From Lachnospiraceae bacterium (lineage in GTDB: Bacteria > Bacillota > Clostridia > Lachnospirales > Lachnospiraceae), in contig JAFZVZ010000009.1 in assembly GCA_017617545.1 (NCBI GenBank), forward strand, positions 1 to 50,575: a DNA stretch of 50,575 nucleotides, in the 5' to 3' direction. Position numbers and translations under genes: made by a program. Of this stretch, positions 13,893 to 22,142 are shown in pieces. The notes beneath the pieces were generated by a model that did no database searches, was not told where the DNA came from, and worked only from the letters and a program-made list of their open reading frames with translations. Numbering within the stretch: the first letter of the stretch is position 1; every line of letters starts with the position of its first letter.

Positions 13893-16505
13893 ATGAAGCG
13901 GAAGCATTCGTTCAATTTCATATGCGGCTGCGCGCTTCTCCTCCTGACGATCTTGCTGATCGCGGGGGGCTTGTTCCTGTCGCCTTACGGGGCGGATGAA
14001 ATGGATGTCGCATCGAAAAATCTTGCCCCGTCGTTCAAGCATCTCTTCGGCACGGACCACTACGGCCGCGACGTGTACACGCGCGTGGCGCACGGTGCGC
14101 TGACCACGATGCTGATCGGCGTGATGACGGTGGCGATCGGCGGTGTCTTCGGAACGCTCGTCGGAGCGCTTGCCGGCTACATCGGCGGAACCTTCGACGC
14201 GGTCATCATGCGCATCAACGACTGTCTTCTCGCGTTTCCGAGCATCCTTCTTGCGCTCGTGTTCGTCGGCGTTCTCGGTCCTTCCGAGAAAAATGTAGTC
14301 ATCGCGCTCGGCATCCTTTTCGTTCCGAGTATCGCGCGTGTCGTCCGCAGCGACGTGCGCACGCAGCTGCAGTCGGACTACGTCGTCAACGCGAAATTAT
14401 TGGGCGTTTCGAACGCCCGGATCCTGTTCGTGCATATCCTGCCGAACATCCGCGCCACGCTTCTCGTGACGATGGCTGTCGGCTTCAACAATGCCGTGCT
14501 CGCGGAGTCGGGCATGAGCTACTTAGGTCTCGGCGTTCAGCCGCCGAAGGCGAGCATCGGACGCATGCTTTCCGAGGGGCAGTCGTACCTGCGGAGCGCG
14601 CCGTGGACGGTGCTGTTCCCGGGTCTGATCCTTGTGCTCGCGGTGCTCGGCGTTTCGCTTCTGAGCGACGCGTACTCCGGCAACCAGGGTGACACCGGAA
14701 GTCCCGCGAGGATCCGCGCGCGCATCAGCCGGAAACTTGCAGCGGCCGGGTACGGGACGGAGTGCGAGAGTTGCGAGGTCGCAGCGGCAGACGGAATTGC
14801 TTCGGCCGATGCGGATGGCACTACGGAAGACGGCAATCCGGAGAATGTAGCCGGGGCGACGAAAGAAACAACGGTCAATAGCGCGGAGGATATTCCCGAC
14901 AGCGCGATATTGTGCGTGCGCAACCTTGCCGTCGCGTTTGAGAAGGCGAACGGATCGCTGCAGACTGTCGTCAAGGATGTGAATTTTACGCTTCATGCGG
15001 GCGAACGGCTCGGAATCGTCGGCGAATCCGGCAGCGGCAAGAGCATGACGGCGTTGTCCGTGATGGGCCTTCTGCCCGACACGGCCGGTGTGACGGGGCG
15101 GATTTTGCTCCGCACGGACGCGGGGCTTGTCGATGTGCTGCAGTGCTCGAAGAAGGAGCTCGCGGTGCTTCGCGGCGACGCGATGGCGATGGTGTTCCAG
15201 GAGCCGATGACGTCCCTGAACCCCACGATGCCAATCGGGCGTCAGATGCGGGAAATGCTCACGCACAACGAGGTGCATTTGCCGAAGGAGGAGCAGGACA
15301 AGAAGCTTGCGGATGCCCTTCTGGAGGTTGAGCTCACGGAGACGGAGCGCATCCTGCGAAGCGTTCCGAAGGAGCTGTCCGGCGGACAGCGGCAGCGCGT
15401 GATGATCGCGATCGCGATGCTCCTGCGGCCGCGGTTGCTGATCCTCGATGAGCCCACGACGGCGCTCGACGCGGAGACGCGCGACGGGATCCTGGAGCTT
15501 CTGGATGAGCTTCAGAAGAAGCACGGCATGGCGGTTTTGTTTATCTCTCATGAGTTGGCCGTGGTGCGGCGGATCTGCCAGCATGTGCTTGTGATGGACG
15601 ATGGGCACATCGTCGAGGAGGGAACCGTCAGGGAGATCTTCGAGGACCCGAAGGCAGCGGAGACGAAGCAGCTGCTCCGTTCGCTCGAGGGAACGGATTT
15701 TACGGAGAAAATGCATTGGGCGCAGGATGCCCCGACCATACTCAGCGTGAAGCATCTTCACGTGTACTACGGAAAGCGGCGCGGCCGCAATCCTCTCAAT
15801 TATGACAATAAAGTCCTCGAGAATTTCGAGATGGAGCTTAAGGAAGGCGAGGTGCTCGGCATCATCGGCCGGAGCGGCAGCGGCAAATCGACGCTTGCGC
15901 GCTGCCTCGCGGGTCTGATCCCGCGCCAGGCAGGCACGATCGAGACGGACGCGCGCATCGGCATGGTGTTCCAGGATCCGTACGGAAGCCTGAACCGCGC
16001 GAAGACGGTGCAGTGGCTTTTGGAGGAGCCGCTTCGCGTACGGCAGAAGAAGGAGAGACGCGAGGCGATCCGGTCGCTGCGCAAGAACGGTTTGACCGGT
16101 GAGCAGCGCCGAACCCGCAAGAATGAGATTGTCGCGATGTACCGGAAAGCGGCTGAGGAGCGTCGGCACGAGGCGCAGGAGATGCTCACGGCTGTCGGCC
16201 TCGGCAAGGAGTACGCGGAGCGCAAGATCACCGAGCTCTCGGGCGGCCAGCGGCAGCGTGTCGCGATCGGTATGGCGATCCTCGGCAAGCCGGATATCCT
16301 GATCCTCGACGAGCCCGTGTCGGCACTCGACGCGACCGTGCAGGAGCAGGTGCTGGCGCTGTTGGCGGACTTCCACGACCGCTTCAATCTGACATATCTC
16401 TTCATCACGCACGATGAGGCCGTGATGAAGCGCATGGCGCACCGTGTGATCTACCTGAAGGGTAAGCAGGATTTGAGCCCTGACAAGACGAACAAGAACG
16501 GTTGA
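13893..16505 (+). CDS. Fused ABC importer permease 2 and two ATPases (DppC-DppD-DppF in one chain)
   Basis: One uninterrupted 870-aa frame holds three normally separate subunits. Residues 1 to about 265 are a DppC-type permease: FGTDHYGRDVYTRVAHGA, the EAA loop AKLLGVSNARILFVHILPN (167-185), helices to about 258. Residues 265-335 are a polar, acidic linker. The first ATPase (about 337-595) has Walker A GESGSGKS (377-384), signature LSGGQ (495-499), Walker B LLILDEP (515-521) and switch H553. The second (about 615-858) has GRSGSGKS (659-666), LSGGQ (782-786), ILILDEP (802-808) and H840. Both lack the usual C-terminal oligo_HPY tail. All ATPase motifs are intact, so the fusion should be functional; with permease 1 it would make a two-chain transporter. 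DppD-DppF fusions are known; joining the permease as well is unusual. Confidence 0.93.
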   Translation: MKRKHSFNFICGCALLLLTILLIAGGLFLSPYGADEMDVASKNLAPSFKHLFGTDHYGRDVYTRVAHGALTTMLIGVMTVAIGGVFGTLVGALAGYIGGTFDAVIMRINDCLLAFPSILLALVFVGVLGPSEKNVVIALGILFVPSIARVVRSDVRTQLQSDYVVNAKLLGVSNARILFVHILPNIRATLLVTMAVGFNNAVLAESGMSYLGLGVQPPKASIGRMLSEGQSYLRSAPWTVLFPGLILVLAVLGVSLLSDAYSGNQGDTGSPARIRARISRKLAAAGYGTECESCEVAAADGIASADADGTTEDGNPENVAGATKETTVNSAEDIPDSAILCVRNLAVAFEKANGSLQTVVKDVNFTLHAGERLGIVGESGSGKSMTALSVMGLLPDTAGVTGRILLRTDAGLVDVLQCSKKELAVLRGDAMAMVFQEPMTSLNPTMPIGRQMREMLTHNEVHLPKEEQDKKLADALLEVELTETERILRSVPKELSGGQRQRVMIAIAMLLRPRLLILDEPTTALDAETRDGILELLDELQKKHGMAVLFISHELAVVRRICQHVLVMDDGHIVEEGTVREIFEDPKAAETKQLLRSLEGTDFTEKMHWAQDAPTILSVKHLHVYYGKRRGRNPLNYDNKVLENFEMELKEGEVLGIIGRSGSGKSTLARCLAGLIPRQAGTIETDARIGMVFQDPYGSLNRAKTVQWLLEEPLRVRQKKERREAIRSLRKNGLTGEQRRTRKNEIVAMYRKAAEERRHEAQEMLTAVGLGKEYAERKITELSGGQRQRVAIGMAILGKPDILILDEPVSALDATVQEQVLALLADFHDRFNLTYLFITHDEAVMKRMAHRVIYLKGKQDLSPDKTNKNG

Positions 16506-16520
16506 TTCTTTGAAAAAACA

Positions 16521-16558
16521 CGGTGGATTTTGCCCGGGCGGGCAAAATCCACCGTTTT
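16521..16558 (+). terminator. Bidirectional terminator between the ABC operon and pepF
   Basis: A perfect 15-bp stem CGGTGGATTTTGCCC (16521-16535) / GGGCAAAATCCACCG (16540-16554) with a 4-nt loop, TTTT after it and AAAAAA before it, so it can end both the ABC operon and the convergent pepF transcript. Confidence 0.92.
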
Positions 16559-16637
16559 CGTTTGCGGAAAGGATCGGTTAAAAGGGCAAAGTAAAGGTTT
16601 TACTGTTTCCGGGTTCAAATAAAGGTTAACTGACACA

Positions 16638-18440
16638 TCAACCGACCAGCGCTTCCGCCTCATCCAGAAGTTTGGCGAACTTGTCGAGAGCCTTGGCAAC
16701 CGGGGCCGGCGTGGAGAGGTCAACACCGCCGTGCGCAAGAGCTTCGAGCGGGTAGACCGAGTTGCCGAGCGAGAGGAACTCGAGGTAGCGCTTGACCGCG
16801 GGCTCACCCTCGTGAAGGATGCCCTCGGAGAGAGCGACTGCCGACGAGAAGCCGGTCGCGTACTGGTATACGTAGAACGGACGGTAGAAGTGAGGAATGC
16901 GCGCCCACTCATACTGAACTTCGTCGTCGATCACAAGCTCGTCACCGAAGTAGAGCTTGATGAGATCGCGGTAAATGGTGCACAGATCCTCGGGAGATGC
17001 GCTCTCGCCGTTCTGTACGCGAAGATGCGCGATCTGCTCGAACTCGGCAAACATCGTTTGGCGGAACACCGTGCCGCGGAAACCGTCAAGCAGGTTGTTG
17101 ATCAGGAACAGGCGGGCGGTAGGGTCGGTCGTCTTCGAGAGAAGATTCTCCGCGAGAAGGTTCTCGTTGACCGTGGAAGCAACCTCGGCGATGAAGAGCG
17201 AGTAGTCGTCGTACTGCGGCGGCTGGTTCTCATGCGTGAGGTAGGTGTGCATCGAGTGGCCCATCTCATGGCAGAGCGTCGACACGGAGTCGAGCGTGCC
17301 CGTAAAATTCATCGAGATGTGAGGCGTCGTCTTGCAGGAACCGATCGAGTACGCGCCGGAGCGCTTGCCCGCGTTCGGGAACACGTCAACCCAGCGGGAC
17401 GCGAGGCCCTTGCGGACCGTCTCAACGTAGTGCTCGCCGAGCGGAGCGACGGACGAGAGCAGCAGCTCCTTCGCCTCGTCGTAGGTGTAGGAAACGTTGT
17501 AGTCCTTCGTGATTGGCGTGTAAATGTCATAGTAGTGAAGCTCGTCAAGTCCGAGCAGCTTCTTACGAAGCTTCAGGTAGCGATACATCTGAGGCAGGTA
17601 CGCATGCACCGTCTCAACGAGGCTGTCGTACACGGACTCGGGAATGTTGTAGGAAGCCAGCGACGCCGCGCGCGCAGACGAAAAATGACGCAGGTTCGTC
17701 ATGAGCGTGCTCTCCTTGAGCGTGTTCAGATAGGTCGCGCCGAAGGTGTTGATGTGCTTGCGGTACGAACGGTACAGGCTCTCAAACGAAGCCTTGCGGA
17801 TGTTGCGGTCCGTCGATTCCTGCAACTGGATGTAGTTCGCGTGCGTCACTTCAATCGGCTTGGACGGATCCTCGGGATTGTCAATCGAGTCAAACGTCAT
17901 ATCCGCGTCCATGAGCATGTCAGCTACATCGCCGCCTGCGCCGCGGATGTCACCGAACGCCGCGATGATCGCTTCCTCGGCACCGGTCAGCGTGTGCGCC
18001 TTCTGACGAAGAAGATCCTCGTACACATGCAGATACGGCGCCATCTCCGGAGCCGTGCGGTAGCTCTCCAGCACGTCATCGGGCAGGGAGAGAATTTCGG
18101 GATCGAAGTACGAAACCGCACCCATAAAACGCACATACAGCGAGTCGCCCTTGGTCATCATGTTCTGCGACTTCGTATCGCGCGTGTCCTCGGTGCGGCG
18201 CTGGTACGCGTAGCCGTGAACGGCCTCCAGCCGGACCGCGAGGTCGTGCAGCACGCGGTAGGCCTCAACAACAACCTGCACGCCGTCGCCGAGCTTGCCG
18301 CGGAACAGATCCATCTGCGCCAGATCGGCATCCAACTGCGCGTACGCCGCCTCCCACGCATCGTCATCGGCAAATAAAGACGTCAGGTCCCACAGGTATT
18401 GCTTCTCTATTTCGCTACGTTCTTTTACTTGTTCAGCCAT
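16638..18440 (-). CDS. pepF: Oligoendopeptidase F
   Basis: A cytosolic zinc metallopeptidase of family M3B that cuts short peptides, typically 7 to 17 residues. The 600-aa length is standard. The active site is LCHEMGHSMHTYLTHENQP: zinc ligands H391 and H395, catalytic E392, and the third ligand E419 in LFIAEVASTVNE. The N-terminal half is the usual helical lid. The ATG at 18438-18440 follows GGAGG by 8 nt. Its location opposite a peptide-type ABC importer suggests that imported peptides may be degraded here, but the two are transcribed convergently. It lies 48 nt downstream of the small membrane gene at 18489. Confidence 0.97.
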   Translation of the reverse strand: MAEQVKERSEIEKQYLWDLTSLFADDDAWEAAYAQLDADLAQMDLFRGKLGDGVQVVVEAYRVLHDLAVRLEAVHGYAYQRRTEDTRDTKSQNMMTKGDSLYVRFMGAVSYFDPEILSLPDDVLESYRTAPEMAPYLHVYEDLLRQKAHTLTGAEEAIIAAFGDIRGAGGDVADMLMDADMTFDSIDNPEDPSKPIEVTHANYIQLQESTDRNIRKASFESLYRSYRKHINTFGATYLNTLKESTLMTNLRHFSSARAASLASYNIPESVYDSLVETVHAYLPQMYRYLKLRKKLLGLDELHYYDIYTPITKDYNVSYTYDEAKELLLSSVAPLGEHYVETVRKGLASRWVDVFPNAGKRSGAYSIGSCKTTPHISMNFTGTLDSVSTLCHEMGHSMHTYLTHENQPPQYDDYSLFIAEVASTVNENLLAENLLSKTTDPTARLFLINNLLDGFRGTVFRQTMFAEFEQIAHLRVQNGESASPEDLCTIYRDLIKLYFGDELVIDDEVQYEWARIPHFYRPFYVYQYATGFSSAVALSEGILHEGEPAVKRYLEFLSLGNSVYPLEALAHGGVDLSTPAPVAKALDKFAKLLDEAEALVG

Positions 18441-18488
18441 AAATTAATCCTCCATAGTTGTATATTTTTGAATAAATAATTCAAATCG

Positions 18489-18992
18489 TTAGAAAATGTA
18501 GTCCTTGAGGGTGAGGTAAAGCATCATCCCCCAAATGATGGTAAACATAATGGGCAGAATAATGTCAAGTTTTACTCTTGTAATTCTATAATTTCTCTTG
18601 TATTTTGCTTGCTTCGTTTTTTCGGCAACCCAGTTGTTTGCTTTTTTTCTGACAGACCAATTATTGATATACGTATGTTCACTTAAATGATTGTCGCCTT
18701 CTTTCCAAAGTTTGCCTTCTTCATTAATGTTTAGAGACAGTTCGTACAAGGCGTTGTGCTTGTGAAAATCAGTGACTAATGATCTGGCTCGTATTACTCT
18801 ATACCATATAAACCACTGATTAAAAAGTCCAATAATACAAACAGTTATAGTCATAGCATCAGATTTGCTGAAGAAAAGTGCTGCAACGGCTAATAACAAG
18901 GATTGCGAAGAAATCATGTTTGACCGATACGACTGAATCATATCGTCGTAAACAGACCATTGAGAAAACTCTGTTTCGTTGTATACTTTCAT
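18489..18992 (-). CDS. Small AT-rich membrane protein, possibly RipA-like
   Basis: A 167-aa protein with a hydrophilic N-terminus, two central hydrophobic helices (about 28-42 and 47-64, LLLAVAALFF then TITVCIIGLFNQWFIWY), a basic middle and one C-terminal helix (about 143-162). The arrangement and the WFIWYRVIRARSL segment recall the RipA-type small octameric membrane proteins, but this is a weak resemblance. The gene is markedly richer in A/T than everything around it and uses A/T-ending codons, which suggests recent transfer. It has AGGAGG before the ATG and its own promoter at 19035-19063. It could also supply read-through transcription of pepF. Confidence 0.82.
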   Translation of the reverse strand: MKVYNETEFSQWSVYDDMIQSYRSNMISSQSLLLAVAALFFSKSDAMTITVCIIGLFNQWFIWYRVIRARSLVTDFHKHNALYELSLNINEEGKLWKEGDNHLSEHTYINNWSVRKKANNWVAEKTKQAKYKRNYRITRVKLDIILPIMFTIIWGMMLYLTLKDYIF

Positions 18993-19034
18993 CGGATTTC
19001 TTGCCTCCTAAAGATAGTGGTGCTTAGCCTATAC

Positions 19035-19063
19035 ATATTAACATCAGAGAAAAAAGCTGTCAA
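19035..19063 (-). promoter_or_regulatory. Promoter of the AT-rich membrane gene
   Basis: Minus strand TTGACA (plus 19058-19063), 17 nt, TAATAT (plus 19035-19040). A second TTGACA lies 11 nt further upstream. Confidence 0.72.
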
Positions 19064-19202
19064 GAATTGTCAAGGTCGTAAAGCATGTACAAGTGGTTGT
19101 CCGTCTGAGCGTTCTACTATCCGTACAAGTTAGAAAAGCGGTGTAATGTCGTACTCCTGTCGGGGCCGAAACCGCGGCGAACACGAAATCAATACGGTAA
19201 GG

Positions 19203-19382
19203 AGATCGGGCTCGCTTTGCCGCAACGAAGCATGAGGCAAGCACTTAGCGAGCGTGAGTGCGAATAGGGGCGCTGCGAGGGTGTTTGAGCGAAGCGAGTT
19301 CGGGAGCAGCGCCCCTTGTCATGAGCAGGTGACGGTCGCTTAGTACTTGCGCTCCGCTGAGTGAGGCAATCGAGCCCGATCT
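19203..19382. repeat. 180-bp nested inverted repeat without coding capacity
   Basis: The outer arms are AGATCGGGCTCG (19203-19214) and CGAGCCCGATCT (19371-19382). Inside lie imperfect arms GCAAGCACTTAGCGA (about 19238-19252) and TCGCTTAGTACTTGC (about 19336-19350), and a perfect inner stem GGGGCGCTGC (19267-19276) / GCAGCGCCCC (19306-19315). The whole can fold into one long hairpin in DNA or RNA. It separates the AT-rich membrane gene from the greA promoter. A small non-autonomous mobile element or a structured RNA are both possible; no flanking target duplication was seen. The rest of 18993-19522 is the two promoters and AT-rich sequence in which I see nothing else. Confidence 0.75.
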
Positions 19383-19419
19383 TCCCCCCGTTTGATGGGT
19401 GCGAGCCCCCCCGGTTTCG

Positions 19420-19448
19420 TTGACACCGCAGTTGAAGTATGGTATTAT
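19420..19448 (+). promoter_or_regulatory. Promoter of greA
   Basis: TTGACA (19420-19425), 17 nt, TATTAT (19443-19448). Confidence 0.8.
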
Positions 19449-19522
19449 GAAAAGAGTTGAAGAACAGCACTCAACGGGCGCGAGAACGCCTGTACAGAAT
19501 AGATGAAGTAAGGAGATTAGTA

Positions 19523-20050
19523 ATGAGCGGAAAACTGACGGAAGAGCAAAAGAAGGGCATCACGGATGGTGATCGCCGCAAGATAAATAATGAGCTCTGG
19601 AAGATAGCGAACGAGGACAAGCCGGTTGTGCTGAAGGCGCTCAACGAAGCGCGCGCGCAGGGCGACCTCAGCGAGAACGCCGAGTACTCGGCAGCCAAGG
19701 CAAAGCTTCGCGCGATGGAAGGCAGAGAGCGGTATCTGGAGAGGGTGCTCGAGACGAGCCCGAGATTTACGGACAACGCCGGGGACGATGAGGTCGGAAT
19801 GAACAACATCGTGACGATTCATTCGGAGAAGACCGGCCGCGACATGACGGTGAAGGTTGTGACATGGCTTCGCGCCAATCCGCTGGAGCGGAAGATCAGC
19901 GTCGCGTCGCCGATCGGTGATGCCATCTACATGCAGAAGGTCGGAGACCGCGAGAAGGTTACGCTTGACAACGGCGAAACGTTTTATGTAACGGTTCTGG
20001 AGATTGACAAGAACACGGACGAGTCCGAAGACGCAATTAACTCGTATTGA
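19523..20050 (+). CDS. greA: GreA/GreB-family transcript cleavage factor
   Basis: A 175-aa factor that enters the secondary channel of RNA polymerase and triggers cleavage of backtracked transcripts. The N-terminal coiled coil has its acidic tip in ARAQGDLSENAEYSAAK, where the aspartate and glutamate position the catalytic magnesium; the C-terminal FKBP-like domain includes VGMNNIVTIHSEKTG and a late SPIGDAIY motif. The product is slightly longer than typical GreA (about 158 aa), with the extra residues at both ends. The start is the ATG at 19523, 7 nt after GGAG; the 22-residue upstream extension lacks a ribosome site. An AEC transporter gene follows by 33 nt and may be cotranscribed. Confidence 0.93.
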   Translation: MSGKLTEEQKKGITDGDRRKINNELWKIANEDKPVVLKALNEARAQGDLSENAEYSAAKAKLRAMEGRERYLERVLETSPRFTDNAGDDEVGMNNIVTIHSEKTGRDMTVKVVTWLRANPLERKISVASPIGDAIYMQKVGDREKVTLDNGETFYVTVLEIDKNTDESEDAINSY

Positions 20051-20083
20051 TTTTCGTCCGGCAGAGAACGGGACTGGTGAGCG

Positions 20084-21040
20084 ATGAATGATTTCATTTT
20101 CAGTTTGAATGCGACCGTGCCGGTGTTTCTGGTGATCGTGCTCGGGTTCGTGCTTCGGAAAATCGGTCTTCTGAACGAGGAGTTTGCACGCGTCGGAGAC
20201 CGGTTGACCTTTCGCGTCACGCTCCCGGTTCTTTTGTTCACGCAGCTCTCCACGGTTGACTGGTCGGAGAGCTTTGATCTGAAATTCTTTTTGTTCTGCG
20301 TTATCGCAACATGCGTCTCATTTGCCGTGATATACGGGCTTTCGTGGGCGTTCCTGCGGGACCGCAGCATGATCGGCACGTACGCGATGGTGAGCTTTCG
20401 CGGAAGCGCCGCGGTACTCGGTATCGCGTTCGTGTCCAACATCTACAACGGCAGTGTCGGCTTTGCACCGCTGATGATCGTGGCGGTCGTGCCGTTCTAT
20501 AATTTCTTCTCGGTTCTGGCGCTGGCCATCAGCGCGAAGAAGGAGGACAATGTCCGCTTCTCCGCGAAAACGGTCGCGTTCGAAGTAGTCACCAACCCGC
20601 TGATCCTGGCGGTTCTTCTGGCAATTCCCGCGGCACAGCTGCATTGGACGGACTGGCGCGGCATGACGATCCCGTACAAATTCCTGACGAGTGTCGGCAA
20701 TATGGCGACGCCGCTCGCGCTCCTTGTGCTCGGCGCCGGGTTTGAGCACCGCGAGGCGGTCTCGAAGATGCGCACGGTTCTGTCTGCGGCGCTGACGAAG
20801 CTTGTGCTTCTGCCCGCCGTGTTTGTGCCGATCGCGGTGTGGCTCGGGTTCCGCAACGAGCAGCTCCTGGCCATCGCGGTGATGCTTGCGTCCCCGACGA
20901 CGGTCGCCTGCTACATCATGGCGAAGAATATGAAAAATGATGCCGCTCTCGCTTCGGGGACGGTCCTCGTCGCGACGGTGCTCTCGCCGTTGACGATCAC
21001 GGCCATGGTGTTCATCTTACGTACATTCGGCTATATTTGA
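20084..21040 (+). CDS. AEC-family (auxin efflux carrier type) transporter
   Basis: A 318-aa integral membrane protein with about ten hydrophobic segments, starting FSLNATVPVFLVIVLGFVLRKIGLLNEEF, the classic AEC N-terminus, and a central break where the two five-helix halves meet. Helices include LPVLLFTQL and MATPLALLVLGAGF in the second half, with the family's TPLALLxxG motif. Bacterial members export or exchange organic acids such as malate; the substrate cannot be told from sequence. The gene follows greA by 33 nt. A weak hairpin CCCCGT / ACGGGG (21057-21089) with T-rich flank follows the stop. Confidence 0.93.
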   Translation: MNDFIFSLNATVPVFLVIVLGFVLRKIGLLNEEFARVGDRLTFRVTLPVLLFTQLSTVDWSESFDLKFFLFCVIATCVSFAVIYGLSWAFLRDRSMIGTYAMVSFRGSAAVLGIAFVSNIYNGSVGFAPLMIVAVVPFYNFFSVLALAISAKKEDNVRFSAKTVAFEVVTNPLILAVLLAIPAAQLHWTDWRGMTIPYKFLTSVGNMATPLALLVLGAGFEHREAVSKMRTVLSAALTKLVLLPAVFVPIAVWLGFRNEQLLAIAVMLASPTTVACYIMAKNMKNDAALASGTVLVATVLSPLTITAMVFILRTFGYI

Positions 21041-21071
21041 CGCGGAAAATGCGCTTCCCCGTGTTTTTCTG

Positions 21072-21100
21072 TTGTTTTTTCCAACGGGGTATTTTATAAT
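21072..21100 (+). promoter_or_regulatory. Promoter of the PH-like gene
   Basis: TTGTTT (21072-21077), 17 nt, TATAAT (21095-21100). Confidence 0.65.
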
Positions 21101-21206
21101 GAACTGGCGGGGAGTTGCGAATGCTCGTCCGAACGCCTCCTGCGAACGGAAGCGGTACATTATTCGAGGGCGGCAATTCACTCATTGAGAGAAAGGGGTT
21201 TTGATC

Positions 21207-21677
21207 ATGGTTGATTTGGAAAATGAAGAGATTTTGTGGAAAGACAGAAAGCACTGGATGTGGTTTCCGTTTTCGTTTACCAGATACTCCGTAACGAAGG
21301 AGCATCTCAATCAGGAGATCGGCTTTTTCAAGACGATCTACGAGGAGACACTTCTCTACCGTATCGTTGACGTCCGTCTGGTTCGCACCTTCGGACAGAA
21401 GATCTTCGGTACCGGTACGGTCCAGATCTTCAACCGTGTGGATACGGAGAAGATGATCGAGCTGAAGAACATCAAGAAGCCGAAGCAGGTCAAGAAACTG
21501 ATCTCGCAGCTTGTGGAGCAGGTCCGCAACGAGAAGAAGGTTGTCGGCAAGGAGTTCTACGGCATGATGGGCGGCGGCATGGCGATGATGCCCGACCTCG
21601 ACGGCGACGGATTGCCGGATATGCCGGATATGCCTGATTTTGACGGTGACGGCGAGCCCGACGGCCCGATGCACTGA
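21207..21677 (+). CDS. Bacterial PH-like domain protein with Asp-rich tail
   Basis: The 156-aa protein begins with a bacterial PH-like (bPH_2) domain: EEILWKDRKHWMWFPFSFTRYSVTKEHLNQEIGFF, a string of beta strands, then LLYRIVDVRLVRTFGQKIFGTGTVQIFNR and a C-terminal helix (KKLISQLVEQVRNEKK). No transmembrane segment is present, unlike many bPH proteins. The last 40 residues are unusual: GMMGGGMAMM, then PDLDGDGLPDMPDMPDFDGDGEPDGP, with two DxDGDGxPD motifs that look like calcium-binding thrombospondin type 3 loops. The start is the ATG at 21207, 8 nt after AAAGGGG, rather than the TTG at 21201. Function unknown; calcium binding is inferred. Confidence 0.88.
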   Translation: MVDLENEEILWKDRKHWMWFPFSFTRYSVTKEHLNQEIGFFKTIYEETLLYRIVDVRLVRTFGQKIFGTGTVQIFNRVDTEKMIELKNIKKPKQVKKLISQLVEQVRNEKKVVGKEFYGMMGGGMAMMPDLDGDGLPDMPDMPDFDGDGEPDGPMH

Positions 21678-21715
21678 TCGCGACAGCATTTTCCGAGAAG
21701 GTATTATCTTTTCTA

Positions 21716-21744
21716 TTGACAAACATGTTGCGGTGGAATATGAT
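21716..21744 (+). promoter_or_regulatory. Promoter of the acyl carrier protein gene
   Basis: TTGACA (21716-21721), 17 nt, TATGAT (21739-21744). The copy of CATTTTCCG at 21687-21695 lies just upstream. Confidence 0.78.
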
Positions 21745-21797
21745 TCATTCGGTACAAGACGTACCGGCATCTATTTTGCATTCAAAGGAGTAAGACT

Positions 21798-22028
21798 ATG
21801 TTCGAAAAGATTCTGGAGATCCTGCAGAACCAGCTCAACATTGATGTGACCGGTGTTACGGAGGAGACTTCGTTCCGTGATGACCTTCGCATTGATTCCC
21901 TGGATCTGTATGAAGTTGTTACGGCGCTCGAGGATGAGTACGGCATTGAGATCCAGCCGGAAGACCTTGACGGTATCGTAACGATCGGTGATGTTGTAAA
22001 GTATCTCGCTGATAATGGAATCGAGTGA
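21798..22028 (+). CDS. Acyl carrier protein
   Basis: A 76-aa acidic four-helix protein with the phosphopantetheine site RIDSLDLYEVV, serine at residue 34, and typical ends (VTEETSFRDDL and GIVTIGDVVKYLADNG). It carries acyl groups on a 4'-phosphopantetheine arm. No fatty acid synthesis gene is adjacent: the neighbours are a PH-like gene and lipoproteins, and it has its own promoter and terminator. It may still be the housekeeping AcpP, or a secondary ACP for a specialised pathway. AAAGGAG precedes the ATG. Confidence 0.95.
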   Translation: MFEKILEILQNQLNIDVTGVTEETSFRDDLRIDSLDLYEVVTALEDEYGIEIQPEDLDGIVTIGDVVKYLADNGIE

Positions 22029-22087
22029 TCATCGAGTGATCGGTGAGCCGGAGTGTGGTCCGGCAAGACAATGAAAGAGTAAACAAA

Positions 22088-22125
22088 AAGACGGCACAAT
22101 TCGCAGAGGTTGTGCCGTCTTATTT
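22088..22125 (+). terminator. Bidirectional terminator after the ACP gene
   Basis: A 12-bp stem AAGACGGCACAA (22088-22099) / TTGTGCCGTCTT (22110-22121) followed by ATTTT, with an A run before it that would serve the convergent lipoprotein transcript. Confidence 0.9.
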
Positions 22126-22142
22126 TGCGTTTATGTGTCAGA

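Noticed and set aside
14523-16442. 639-codon minus-strand frame opposite the ATPases
   Set aside because: The plus-strand frame has intact Walker and signature motifs; the opposite frame is Arg/His-rich without a family.
16731-18377. 548-codon plus-strand frame opposite pepF
   Set aside because: The minus strand has HEMGH and full-length PepF; the mirror is Val/Arg-rich noise.
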